Source: Hymenobacter sp. YIM 151500-1 | GTDB lineage: Bacteria > Bacteroidota > Bacteroidia > Cytophagales > Hymenobacteraceae | Assembly: GCF_025979885.1 (NCBI RefSeq) | Contig: NZ_CP110139.1 | Location: 1,302,001 to 1,366,000, forward strand | Reading direction: 5' to 3' | DNA: 64,000 nucleotides | Shown here: positions 42,238-49,360 of the stretch, one piece after another | Layout: each line of letters opens with the position of its first letter | Position numbering within the stretch: position 1 is the first letter of the stretch | Translations under genes and position numbers: made by a program | Notes under the pieces: model-generated | Told to the model about the DNA's origin: nothing | Seen by the model: the letters and a program-made list of their open reading frames with translations, nothing else | Databases searched by the model: none

Positions 42238-42603
42238 ATGAGACAATACGACGACCTCGACGACGACCTCTTCGACGATGACGATGAGATAGACAGCTTC
42301 GCCAAAACCGGCGGCAGCAAAACCCGGGGCTCTTCCGAAGACCAGCTGTCGGCCAAGTACGCCGACTATCTGATGTGGCGGGATACGGGCTCCTCCCACG
42401 ACGAGGCCCTGGACCTGGCCAATATGACGGAAGAGGAATACACCGCTGCCGAAGCCGCCGAGGACCCCGACAGCAGCCGCGGCTTCAGCTCCCTCGACGA
42501 CGATGACGACTTCGCCAGCGACGATGATGAGGACGATGACTTCGGCAGCCACCGCACCGGCAGCGGCCGCCGCGGCTCCAGCTACGATGACGATGATTTT
42601 TAA
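42238..42603 (+). CDS. Small, very acidic low-complexity protein
   Basis: A 121-residue protein dominated by Asp and Glu runs at both ends (YDDLDDDLFDDDDEID, SLDDDDDFASDDDEDDDFG, SYDDDDF) around a short ordered-looking part (SAKYADYLMWRDTGSSHDEALDLANMTEEEYTAAE). Function unknown. Such proteins could bind basic partners, metal or Ca2+, or nucleoid proteins; nothing proves it. ATG at 42238 begins at the acidic repeat. A TATCTTGG sequence about 65 bases upstream is a weak promoter candidate. A hairpin terminator follows. Confidence 0.7.
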   Translation: MRQYDDLDDDLFDDDDEIDSFAKTGGSKTRGSSEDQLSAKYADYLMWRDTGSSHDEALDLANMTEEEYTAAEAAEDPDSSRGFSSLDDDDDFASDDDEDDDFGSHRTGSGRRGSSYDDDDF

Positions 42604-42605
42604 CT

Positions 42606-42823
42606 AATGTGGGGGAATGTGAGAAATGTGATGAATGTGCTAATGCAGCAATAATTCATTTCTTCACTCCACGCAAAGGCCCACCTTCTGAAGCAGAAGG
42701 TGGGCCTTTGCTGTTCTATTCATGCCACTGATTCACTTAGCAGCTTTATCCATTTACATTAAAGCATTTTCCACATTCAACACACTTTTCTCATTTCCCA
42801 CATTTCTCACATTCAAACACATT
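42606..42823. repeat. Inverted repeat of AATGTGAGAAATGTG words around a terminator
   Basis: Left arm (42606-42632, AATGTGGGGGAATGTGAGAA...) is inverted at 42799-42823 (CACATTTCTCACATTC...). The right arm ends one base before the DUF4197 stop codon. More copies of the word (CATTTTCC, CACATTCAACACAC) lie in the right half. The terminator at 42674-42710 is inside. Confidence 0.7.
42674..42710. terminator. Bidirectional terminator
   Basis: Perfect 17-bp stem CAAAGGCCCACCTTCTG / inverse with a three-base loop, between the convergent genes ending at 42603 and 42825. Confidence 0.88.
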
Positions 42824-42824
42824 A

Positions 42825-43586
42825 CTAAGAGGACTTCCGGCCGAAGACGCGGCGGAGCAGCTCGGTGGTGCGGGCCACAGGGTTTTCGCGGATATTGGCT
42901 TCTTCCTGGGCAATGAGCGTGAACAGGCCGTCGATGGCCTTGTCGGTGGCGTATTGATTGAGGTCGGTTTGGACGGGACGCACCAGCGGAATCTGGTTGT
43001 AGCGGGTGGTAAGGGCCGCGTAGTAACGGGTGGCGCCTACTTTGTCGAGGCTTTGCTGAATAATGGGCTTGAAGGCCGTGGTGAGCTGCTCGGTGGTGGT
43101 GCGCTTGAGGTAGTTGGTGGCCGCGTCTTTCTCGCCGGTCAGGATGCCCCACACATCCTTGAAGGTCAGACTCTTGATGGCAGCCAGGAAGATGGGCTTG
43201 GCGCTCTTGGCGGCGTCTTCGGCCCCGCGGTTCAGGGTTAGCTCAAACTTATCGACCTCCCGGCCCAGGCCGATGGAGCGCAGCGTGGTGGCCACGCGCT
43301 GGGCATCGGGCGGAAACGGAATGCGAATCAGCCGGTTCAGGTAGAAACCGTCGGTTTGGGAGGCTTGGTCGGCGCCTTTGCTGATGCCCTGGGTCAGGGC
43401 TTCTTTGAGGCCGCGGGCGGCTTCGTCCTGGCTGAGGCTGCCGGTGCTGCCGGCTTTGGTGGTGGAGGTACGGGGCTGGGGCAGTTGCAAGCCGCCAATT
43501 TTGGGGATGCGGATGGTTTGGGCAGCGGCAGTGCCGGCAAGGCCCAGCAGGGCAGCCAGCAGCAGGGAAAGGCAAATCTTTTTCAT
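42825..43586 (-). CDS. DUF4197 exported protein
   Basis: A 253-residue periplasmic protein with a signal peptide (1-23, ending AGTAAAQ), followed by a linker and a helical DUF4197 domain: LSQDEAARGLKEALTQGISKGADQAS, YLNRLIRIPFPPDAQRVATTLRSIGLG, AKPIFLAAIKSLTFKDVWGILTGEKDAATNYL, ATDKAIDGLFTLIAQEEANIRENPVAR. Widely conserved but uncharacterised. It is divergent from cinA, and the two share an overlapping promoter region. Confidence 0.92.
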   Translation of the reverse strand: MKKICLSLLLAALLGLAGTAAAQTIRIPKIGGLQLPQPRTSTTKAGSTGSLSQDEAARGLKEALTQGISKGADQASQTDGFYLNRLIRIPFPPDAQRVATTLRSIGLGREVDKFELTLNRGAEDAAKSAKPIFLAAIKSLTFKDVWGILTGEKDAATNYLKRTTTEQLTTAFKPIIQQSLDKVGATRYYAALTTRYNQIPLVRPVQTDLNQYATDKAIDGLFTLIAQEEANIRENPVARTTELLRRVFGRKSS

Positions 43587-43656
43587 AACTCGAAGCGGCT
43601 ACAAGCGGTTAAGGGCACCGGGTGCTCCTGGCCCCGTGCAGTTGCACAAACCAGAC

Positions 43657-43670
43657 CAAAAGTAGCTTTC
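43657..43670. promoter_or_regulatory. Overlapping back-to-back -7 boxes for DUF4197 and cinA
   Basis: CAAAAGTA at 43657-43664 is TACTTTTG on the minus strand; TAGCTTTC at 43663-43670 is a near match on the plus strand. The two share the central TA. A TTG at 43642-43644 sits 18 bases before the plus-strand box, at about the right -33 spacing. Confidence 0.45.
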
Positions 43671-43693
43671 CTCACCTTCTCTCTCCTCCCCTT

Positions 43694-44950
43694 ATGCCCC
43701 AGGTTCCTAACGCAGAGATTCTTACCATCGGCGACGAGCTGCTGTACGGTCAGGTTATCGACACCAACTCAGCCTTTCTGGGCCAGGAGCTAGGCAAGCT
43801 CGGTATTCGCGTCAAGCAGATTACCAGCGTGTCGGATAGGGCCGACGAGATTGTGGCGGCTCTGGACCTGGCCCGGCAGCGGGCCGAGGTGGTGCTGATG
43901 ACCGGCGGCCTCGGCCCCACCAAAGACGACCTGACCAAGCATGTGCTGGCCCGCTACTTTGGGGCCGAACTGGTGCTGCATCCGCCCACTCTGGAGCACG
44001 TGGAGGCTATTTTCCGGCGCTTCAACCGCCCCATGCTCGACGTGAACCGCCAGCAGGCCCTGGTGCCCAGCAACTGCGAGGTGGTGTTCAACGCCGTGGG
44101 CACGGCGCCGGGCATGTGGTTTGAGGACCAGGGCACCGTGTTTGTGAGCATGCCGGGCGTGCCGTTTGAAATGAAGCGCATGATGACCGACATCGTGCTG
44201 CCCAAGCTGCAGGCTTATTTCAATACGCCCGCCATTGAGCACATCGTCATTCAGACTGTAGGCCTGGGTGAGTCGTTTTTGGCCGAGAAGATTGCCGACT
44301 GGGAAGACGCCCTGCCCCCGAACGTGAAGCTAGCTTACTTGCCCTACCTGGGCGGGGTGCGCCTCCGCCTCACCGGCCACGACGACGGCCAGCCCAACCT
44401 GCGCGCCCGGATGCAGGAGCTGCTGCCGGCCCTGCAGGAGCGCCTAGGCGAGTATATTTTTGCCGAAGGCGAAACCACCCTGGAAAAAGCCGTGGGCCAG
44501 CTGCTGCGCGACCGGGGCCTCACCGTAGGCACGGCCGAGAGCTGCACGGGCGGGCTGCTGGCCCACCGCCTTACCAGCGTGCCAGGCAGCTCCCACTACT
44601 TCCAGGGCAGCGTGGTGGCCTACTCCAACGACGTAAAAGTGCAGCAGCTCGACGTGCGCCCCGACACCCTGGCCGCCCACGGGGCCGTGAGCGAAGCCAC
44701 CGTGCGCGAAATGGCCGAAGGCCTGCGCCGCCGCCTGGGCGTGGATGTGGCCCTGGCCACCAGCGGCATTGCCGGCCCCGACGGCGGCACCCCCGACAAG
44801 CCCGTGGGCACCATCTGCATAGCCTACGCCGACCAGCACCGCACCGTGAGCAAGCAGTTTACTTTCGACCGGGGCCGCCAGCTCAACGTGGAGTACACCG
44901 CCACCGCCGCCCTCAACCTGCTGCGCCAGAGCCTGCCGCCGCAAGGCTAA
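43694..44950 (+). CDS. cinA: CinA-like protein (competence/damage-inducible, NMN deamidase)
   Basis: A 418-residue two-domain protein. The N-terminal MoCF-like pyrophosphatase domain has EILTIGDELLYGQVIDTNSAFLGQEL and MTGGLGPTKDDLTKHVLARYFG. The C-terminal amidohydrolase domain has GTAESCTGGLLAHRLTSVPGSSHYFQGSVVAYSN, ATSGIAGPDGGTPDKPVGT. By family the C-terminal half converts nicotinamide mononucleotide to nicotinate mononucleotide in pyridine-nucleotide salvage. Length is standard. ATG at 43694 follows the overlapping promoter boxes; a longer frame from 43622 covers the promoter and is rejected. Confidence 0.95.
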   Translation: MPQVPNAEILTIGDELLYGQVIDTNSAFLGQELGKLGIRVKQITSVSDRADEIVAALDLARQRAEVVLMTGGLGPTKDDLTKHVLARYFGAELVLHPPTLEHVEAIFRRFNRPMLDVNRQQALVPSNCEVVFNAVGTAPGMWFEDQGTVFVSMPGVPFEMKRMMTDIVLPKLQAYFNTPAIEHIVIQTVGLGESFLAEKIADWEDALPPNVKLAYLPYLGGVRLRLTGHDDGQPNLRARMQELLPALQERLGEYIFAEGETTLEKAVGQLLRDRGLTVGTAESCTGGLLAHRLTSVPGSSHYFQGSVVAYSNDVKVQQLDVRPDTLAAHGAVSEATVREMAEGLRRRLGVDVALATSGIAGPDGGTPDKPVGTICIAYADQHRTVSKQFTFDRGRQLNVEYTATAALNLLRQSLPPQG

Positions 44951-44975
44951 TTGCCTGTGCAGGCAGTTATACAAG

Positions 44976-45073
44976 GCCGTCATGCTGAGCTTTTCGAAGC
45001 ATTTCTACCGCTTCGTCTGCATGATTGAAGTTAGCCAGAGGTAGAGATGCTTCGACAGGCTCAGCATGACGGC
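44976..45073. repeat. Inverted repeat, TGCTGAGC core copy
   Basis: Arms 44976-45009 (GCCGTCATGCTGAGC...GAAGCATTTCTACC) and 45040-45073 (inverse). The loop CGCTTCGTCTGCATGATTGAAG... matches the loop of the copy at 1948-2041. This copy has no low-complexity outer arms. Confidence 0.9.
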
Positions 45074-45149
45074 GTGCTTGTCGGCTTTTACCTCTTCAGC
45101 CAGCCCGGTGCGAAATTTCGCCCGCATTGGCGCGCCCAGCCAAAACAGC

Positions 45150-45157
45150 TACCTTTG
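45150..45157 (+). promoter_or_regulatory. TACCTTTG -7 promoter box before the E2 gene
   Basis: Exact TAnnTTTG match, 105 bases before ATG 45263, identical in sequence to the box at 9907-9914. Confidence 0.5.
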
Positions 45158-45262
45158 ACCAGCGTGGAGCCGGCTTGTCCCACCCAGAAAACGGCCGTCT
45201 TCAGTAGCTACTACGCTGACGTACAATCACCCACACCCCCAAATACCCTCCCCGACAACCGC

Positions 45263-46693
45263 ATGGCACGAGTAGAAATGGTGATGCCCAAAATGGGCGA
45301 AAGCATTATGGAAGGCACCGTTCTGAAATGGCTCAAGCAAGTAGGCGACGCCATTGAGCAGGACGAATCGGTGCTGGAAGTAGCCACCGACAAGGTAGAC
45401 ACCGAAGTTCCCGCCCTTCATGCCGGCGTGTTGCAGGAGATTCTGGTGCAGGAAGGCCAGGTGGTGGCCGTGGGCGCCCCCATTGCCGTGATTGAAACCG
45501 ATGCCGCCAGTGCCACTACTGCCGCGCCAGCCGCCACGGCGGCGGCTCCCGCTCCGTCCAGCAATGGCGTAGAGAAAGCCGCTGCCGAAGTGCCTTACCT
45601 GCCCGAAGCTCATGACCCGCAGGCCAACCCCGCCCTGGCCATAGCCACGGCCGCGCAGCCCCAAACTGGCCGTTTCTACTCCCCGCTGGTGCTCAGCATT
45701 GCCCGCGAAGAAGGCATTTCCATGGCCGACCTGGAGTACCTGCCCGGTACCGGCAGCGAAGGCCGCGTCACCAAAAAGGATATTCTCGACTACGTAGCTG
45801 CCGGCAAAAAGCCGCTGGTTCCCACGGCCGCCCCCGTAGCCGCCGCAGCTCAGCCCCAGGCCGTTGCGGCCCCGGCTGCTCCCGCTCCGCAGGTGGCCCC
45901 GGTGCCCCAGGCTGCTCCAGTAGCTGCGGCACAACCTGCGTCTACTCCGCAGACTGCCAGCAAGCCTGCGCCCTCAGTAAGTGGTGGGCAGGAGCTGATT
46001 GAAATGGACCGCATGCGCAAGATGATTGCCCAGCGCATGGTGGATTCCAAGCGGATTTCGCCCCACGTTACCTCATTTGTGGAGGCCGACGTAACCGAAA
46101 TCGTGAACTGGCGCAACCGGCACAAGGACACCTACAAGAAGCGCGAGGGCGAGAACCTCACCTTCACGCCCATCTTCATCCAGGCCATTGCCCGCGCCAT
46201 TCAGGACTTGCCCAACATCAATGTATCGGTAGACGGGGACTACATCATCAAGAAGCGTGACATCAACATTGGGGTGGCCGTGGCCCTGCCCTCCGGCAAC
46301 CTCATCGTACCCGTGATTCACAACGCCGACCAGCTCAACCTCAACGGCCTGAGCAAGCGCGTAAACGACCTCGCCGGCCGAGCCCGTGCCAACAAGCTCA
46401 AGCCCGAAGACCTGGAAGGCGGCACCTACACGGTGAGCAACGTGGGCTCGTTTGGCAACGTCATGGGCACGCCCATCATCATGCAGCCCCAGGTGGCCAT
46501 CATGGCTGTGGGCGCCATCAAGAAGAAGCCCGCCGTCATCGAAACACCCCAGGGCGACCTAATCGGCATCCGGCACTTCATGTTCCTGTCGCACTCCTAC
46601 GACCACCGCGTGGTAGACGGCTCCCTGGGCGGCATGTTCGTGCGCAAGGTGGCCGACTACCTGGAGCAGTTCGACCCCAACACGGCTATTTAG
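45263..46693 (+). CDS. 2-oxoacid dehydrogenase complex E2 (dihydrolipoamide acyltransferase)
   Basis: A 476-residue E2. One lipoyl domain (1-77) carries the lipoylated Lys44 in EVATDKVDTE; an Ala/Pro-rich linker follows; the peripheral subunit-binding domain (about 136-175) is YSPLVLSIAREEGISMADLEYLPGTGSEGRVTKKDIL; a longer Ala/Pro/Gln linker leads to the catalytic core with VTSFVEADVTEI and HSYDHRVVDGSLGG (catalytic His and Asp). A single lipoyl domain and the core wording fit the branched-chain or mixed-substrate E2 of Bacteroidota better than the pyruvate E2, but the exact complex is not certain. E1 and E3 are not adjacent. ATG at 45263 starts at MARVEMVMPKMGES. Confidence 0.93.
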   Translation: MARVEMVMPKMGESIMEGTVLKWLKQVGDAIEQDESVLEVATDKVDTEVPALHAGVLQEILVQEGQVVAVGAPIAVIETDAASATTAAPAATAAAPAPSSNGVEKAAAEVPYLPEAHDPQANPALAIATAAQPQTGRFYSPLVLSIAREEGISMADLEYLPGTGSEGRVTKKDILDYVAAGKKPLVPTAAPVAAAAQPQAVAAPAAPAPQVAPVPQAAPVAAAQPASTPQTASKPAPSVSGGQELIEMDRMRKMIAQRMVDSKRISPHVTSFVEADVTEIVNWRNRHKDTYKKREGENLTFTPIFIQAIARAIQDLPNINVSVDGDYIIKKRDINIGVAVALPSGNLIVPVIHNADQLNLNGLSKRVNDLAGRARANKLKPEDLEGGTYTVSNVGSFGNVMGTPIIMQPQVAIMAVGAIKKKPAVIETPQGDLIGIRHFMFLSHSYDHRVVDGSLGGMFVRKVADYLEQFDPNTAI

Positions 46694-46777
46694 TTTCTGA
46701 CCAGCTGAACTGGTGAGTGGCTGGCGGTTCCTGCGGGAGCGGCCAGCCATTTGCTTGTCCGGCCCTTTTCCTCTTGT

Positions 46778-46984
46778 ATGAACCGCGTTGTTTCTCTTGT
46801 GGCCCTGGTGCTTGCGCTGGGCCTCATCATCTTTCTCTACCTGCGCCTGCGCACGGCCGAAGAAGCCCTAACCCAGGCCAACCGCCGCTTCGCCGACTGT
46901 GAGCAGGTGAATTTCCAGCTGCAAAACCAACTCGTAGCCGCCACGCGAGGGGTCGTGCCGGATAGCCTGAAGGTGCGGGACTAG
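46778..46984 (+). CDS. Small membrane-anchored coiled-coil protein
   Basis: A 68-residue protein: one N-terminal transmembrane helix (VVSLVALVLALGLIIFLYL), then a short coiled-coil-like helix (RTAEEALTQANRRFADCEQVNFQLQNQLVA). No family recognised. It lies 84 bases after the E2 gene on the same strand. A hairpin with TTTCTCGC ends starts at its stop codon. Confidence 0.55.
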   Translation: MNRVVSLVALVLALGLIIFLYLRLRTAEEALTQANRRFADCEQVNFQLQNQLVAATRGVVPDSLKVRD

Positions 46985-47068
46985 TTTCTCGCAGTGTTGC
47001 GCAGTGAAAAGGCGCAGTGTTTCGCAGTGTTCAGACGACGTTAGACCACTGCGCAACACTGCGAGAAA
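46985..47068. repeat. 22-bp perfect inverted repeat with TTTCTCGC ends
   Basis: Arms 46985-47006 (TTTCTCGCAGTGTTGCGCAG..) and 47047-47068, exact inverses, with an extra partial copy (GCGCAGTGTTTCGCAGTG) in the loop. It fills the gap between the convergent genes ending at 46984 and 47069, touching both stop codons. Confidence 0.92.
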
Positions 47069-49198
47069 CTACGCCTTCACCCCCAGCAGCATGAGCATAA
47101 AAGCATACTGCCGGGCTACGTCGTGGATGGACTTGAAGCGGCCGGAGGCGCCGCCGTGGCCGGCGTCCATATCAGTGTGCAGTAGCAGCAGGTTGTTGTC
47201 GGTTTTCAGGGTGCGGAGCTTGGCTACCCACTTGGCTGGCTCGAAATACTGCACCTGCGAGTCGTGCAGGCCGGTGGTAACGAGCATGTTGGGGTAAGCC
47301 TGGGCCTTCACCTGGTCGTAGGGCGAGTAGCTGAGCATGTAGTCGTAGAACTCCTTTTGGTTGGGGTTGCCCCACTCGTCGTACTCGCCGGTGGTCAGCG
47401 GAATGCTTGCGTCGAGCATGGTGGTTACTACATCCACGAAGGGCACTGCCGCCACCACACCTTTGTAGTACTCCGGGTGCAGGTTCACGACGGCACCCAT
47501 CAGCAGGCCGCCCGCCGAGCCACCCATGGCAAACAGCTTCTGCGCCGAAGTCCACTTCTGGTCAATCAGGAACTTGGAGCAGTCGGTGAAGTCCGTGAAC
47601 GTGTTCTTCTTCTTGAGCTTTTTGCCATCCTCGTACCACTGCCGGCCCATCTCCTGCCCACCCCGGATGTGGCACACCACGTAGGCAAAGCCCCGGTCGA
47701 GCAAGCTGAGCCGGGCCGCGCTGAAGGTGGGGTTCATGGAGATGCCGTAGGAGCCATAGGCGTACTGCAACACCGGCGCCGAACCGTCCTTTTTGAAGCC
47801 CTTCTTGTAAACGATGGACATGGGAATGCGCGTGCCGTCGGTGGCCGTGGCGTACACCCGTTCCGTTATGTAATCTTCTTTTTTGAACCCGCCCAGCACG
47901 GCCTGCTCTTTGCGCAGGGCTTTGGTGCGGGCGCCCATGTCGTAATCGTAAGTGGAGTTGGGCGTGGTGAGCGAAGAATAGCTGTAGCGCAGCACCGGCG
48001 TGTTAAACTCCGGGTTGATGCTGATGGCCGCCGTGTAGGCCGGCTCCCCGAAATTGAGGTAGTGCTCCTGCTTGTCCTTCCACCGAATCACGCGCAGCTG
48101 CAGCAGCCCTTCCCTCCGCTCGCCCAGCACCAGATAGTCCCGAAACAGCTCCATATTTTCCAGAAACACAGCCGGGCGGTGCGCAATAACTTCCTGCCAG
48201 GCGGTTTTGGCGGTGTTGGCTACGGGCGTTTTCAGCAGCCGAAAATTGGGCGCCCCGGCATTGGAGCGCACGTAAAAATCCGAGCCGAAGTGCTCCACGT
48301 CGTACAAATGGTCGGCCTCGCGGGGCAGGAAGGTGGTGAGGGCCGCCGTGGGCGTAGCCGCGTCCAGAAACCGGGTTTCCGACGACATGGTGCTGCCGGC
48401 CTGCAAAAAGATGTACTTGCGCGACTTCGACCGCCCCACCCGGATGCGGTAGGTGTTGTCCTTTTCCTCGTACACCAGCGCGTCCTGCTTGGGGTCGGTG
48501 CCCAGGGTGTGGCGGTAGAGCTGGTAGTCGAGCAGGGTACCGGGGTCTTTCTTGGTGTAGAACACCGTTTTGTTGTCGGCGGCCCACACCGCGTTGCCGC
48601 TGGTGTTCGGGATTTGCTCGGGGTAGAGCTGGCCGGTTTTGAGGTTACGGAAGCGCAGGGTGTAGAGGCGCCGGCTCACCACGTCCTCCGTGTAGGCCAG
48701 CACCTGGTTGTCGTCGCTCACCTCAAAACCACCAATCTGGTAGTAGGCCTTGCCCTTGCCCAGCTCGTTGGCGTTGAGCAGCACCTCCTCCGGGGCTTTC
48801 AGGTTGTCTTTCTTGCGGCAGTAAATCGGGTACTCGGCTCCGGCCTCGTAGCGGGTGTAGTAGTAGTACCCATTGTCGCGGTAGGGCACCGACTCATCCT
48901 GCTCCTTGATGCGGCCCTTGATTTCCTGAAACAGCTTATCCTGCAAAGCCTTCACCGGGGCCAGCTGCTGCTCGGTGTAGGCGTTTTCGGCGCGGAGGTA
49001 GCTGAGCACTTCCGGGTTTTCGCGCTCATTCAGCCAGTAGTAGTTGTCGGTGCGCGTGCCGAAGGGCGAGGTGAGCTGCTTGGGCTTGATAGCCGCAACG
49101 GGTGGTTTGAGCATGGGAGTTGGGGAGGCTGATTGAGCCGCGGCGGCGGTGCCCACCAGCAGGCTCAGGCCGGTCAGCCAAGTCGATAAGAGGTTCAT
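47069..49198 (-). CDS. S9 family prolyl oligopeptidase / oligopeptidase B-like
   Basis: A 709-residue serine peptidase, exported (signal 1-21, ending TAAAAQ). The N-terminal region holds the propeller domain (DNYYWLNERENPEVLSYL is a family mark). The C-terminal hydrolase domain has the catalytic Ser561 in AMGGSAGGLLMG, Asp in TGLHDSQVQYFEP and His in DMDAGHGGASG; GSYGISMNPTFSAARLSLLDRG is also typical. It cleaves short peptides after basic or proline residues; specificity between POP and OpdB cannot be fixed. Location is periplasmic or outside. Starts at ATG 49198. Confidence 0.94.
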   Translation of the reverse strand: MNLLSTWLTGLSLLVGTAAAAQSASPTPMLKPPVAAIKPKQLTSPFGTRTDNYYWLNERENPEVLSYLRAENAYTEQQLAPVKALQDKLFQEIKGRIKEQDESVPYRDNGYYYYTRYEAGAEYPIYCRKKDNLKAPEEVLLNANELGKGKAYYQIGGFEVSDDNQVLAYTEDVVSRRLYTLRFRNLKTGQLYPEQIPNTSGNAVWAADNKTVFYTKKDPGTLLDYQLYRHTLGTDPKQDALVYEEKDNTYRIRVGRSKSRKYIFLQAGSTMSSETRFLDAATPTAALTTFLPREADHLYDVEHFGSDFYVRSNAGAPNFRLLKTPVANTAKTAWQEVIAHRPAVFLENMELFRDYLVLGERREGLLQLRVIRWKDKQEHYLNFGEPAYTAAISINPEFNTPVLRYSYSSLTTPNSTYDYDMGARTKALRKEQAVLGGFKKEDYITERVYATATDGTRIPMSIVYKKGFKKDGSAPVLQYAYGSYGISMNPTFSAARLSLLDRGFAYVVCHIRGGQEMGRQWYEDGKKLKKKNTFTDFTDCSKFLIDQKWTSAQKLFAMGGSAGGLLMGAVVNLHPEYYKGVVAAVPFVDVVTTMLDASIPLTTGEYDEWGNPNQKEFYDYMLSYSPYDQVKAQAYPNMLVTTGLHDSQVQYFEPAKWVAKLRTLKTDNNLLLLHTDMDAGHGGASGRFKSIHDVARQYAFMLMLLGVKA

Positions 49199-49252
49199 AG
49201 AGCAAACCGTGAAGTGGAAAGTGCTCTAAAATGCAGATATTTTTTAGGAATA

Positions 49253-49356
49253 TTTCTCGCTGAGGTACGCAGAGGAAAGGCGCCGAGGTGCGCTGAGCTG
49301 TTCAACGACAACTCGGCGGACCTCGGCGCCTTTCCTCTGCGTACCTCAGCGAGAAA
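49253..49356. repeat. 37-bp perfect inverted repeat with TTTCTCGC ends
   Basis: Left 49253-49289 and right 49320-49356 are exact inverses (TTTCTCGCTGAGGTACGCAG...). The right arm ends four bases before the valS stop codon (49361). No T-run at the base of the stem. Confidence 0.93.
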
Positions 49357-49360
49357 CCAA

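Noticed and set aside
47264..49132. 622-codon plus-strand frame opposite the S9 peptidase
   Set aside because: Shadow of the peptidase; the opposite strand has the catalytic triad and signal peptide.
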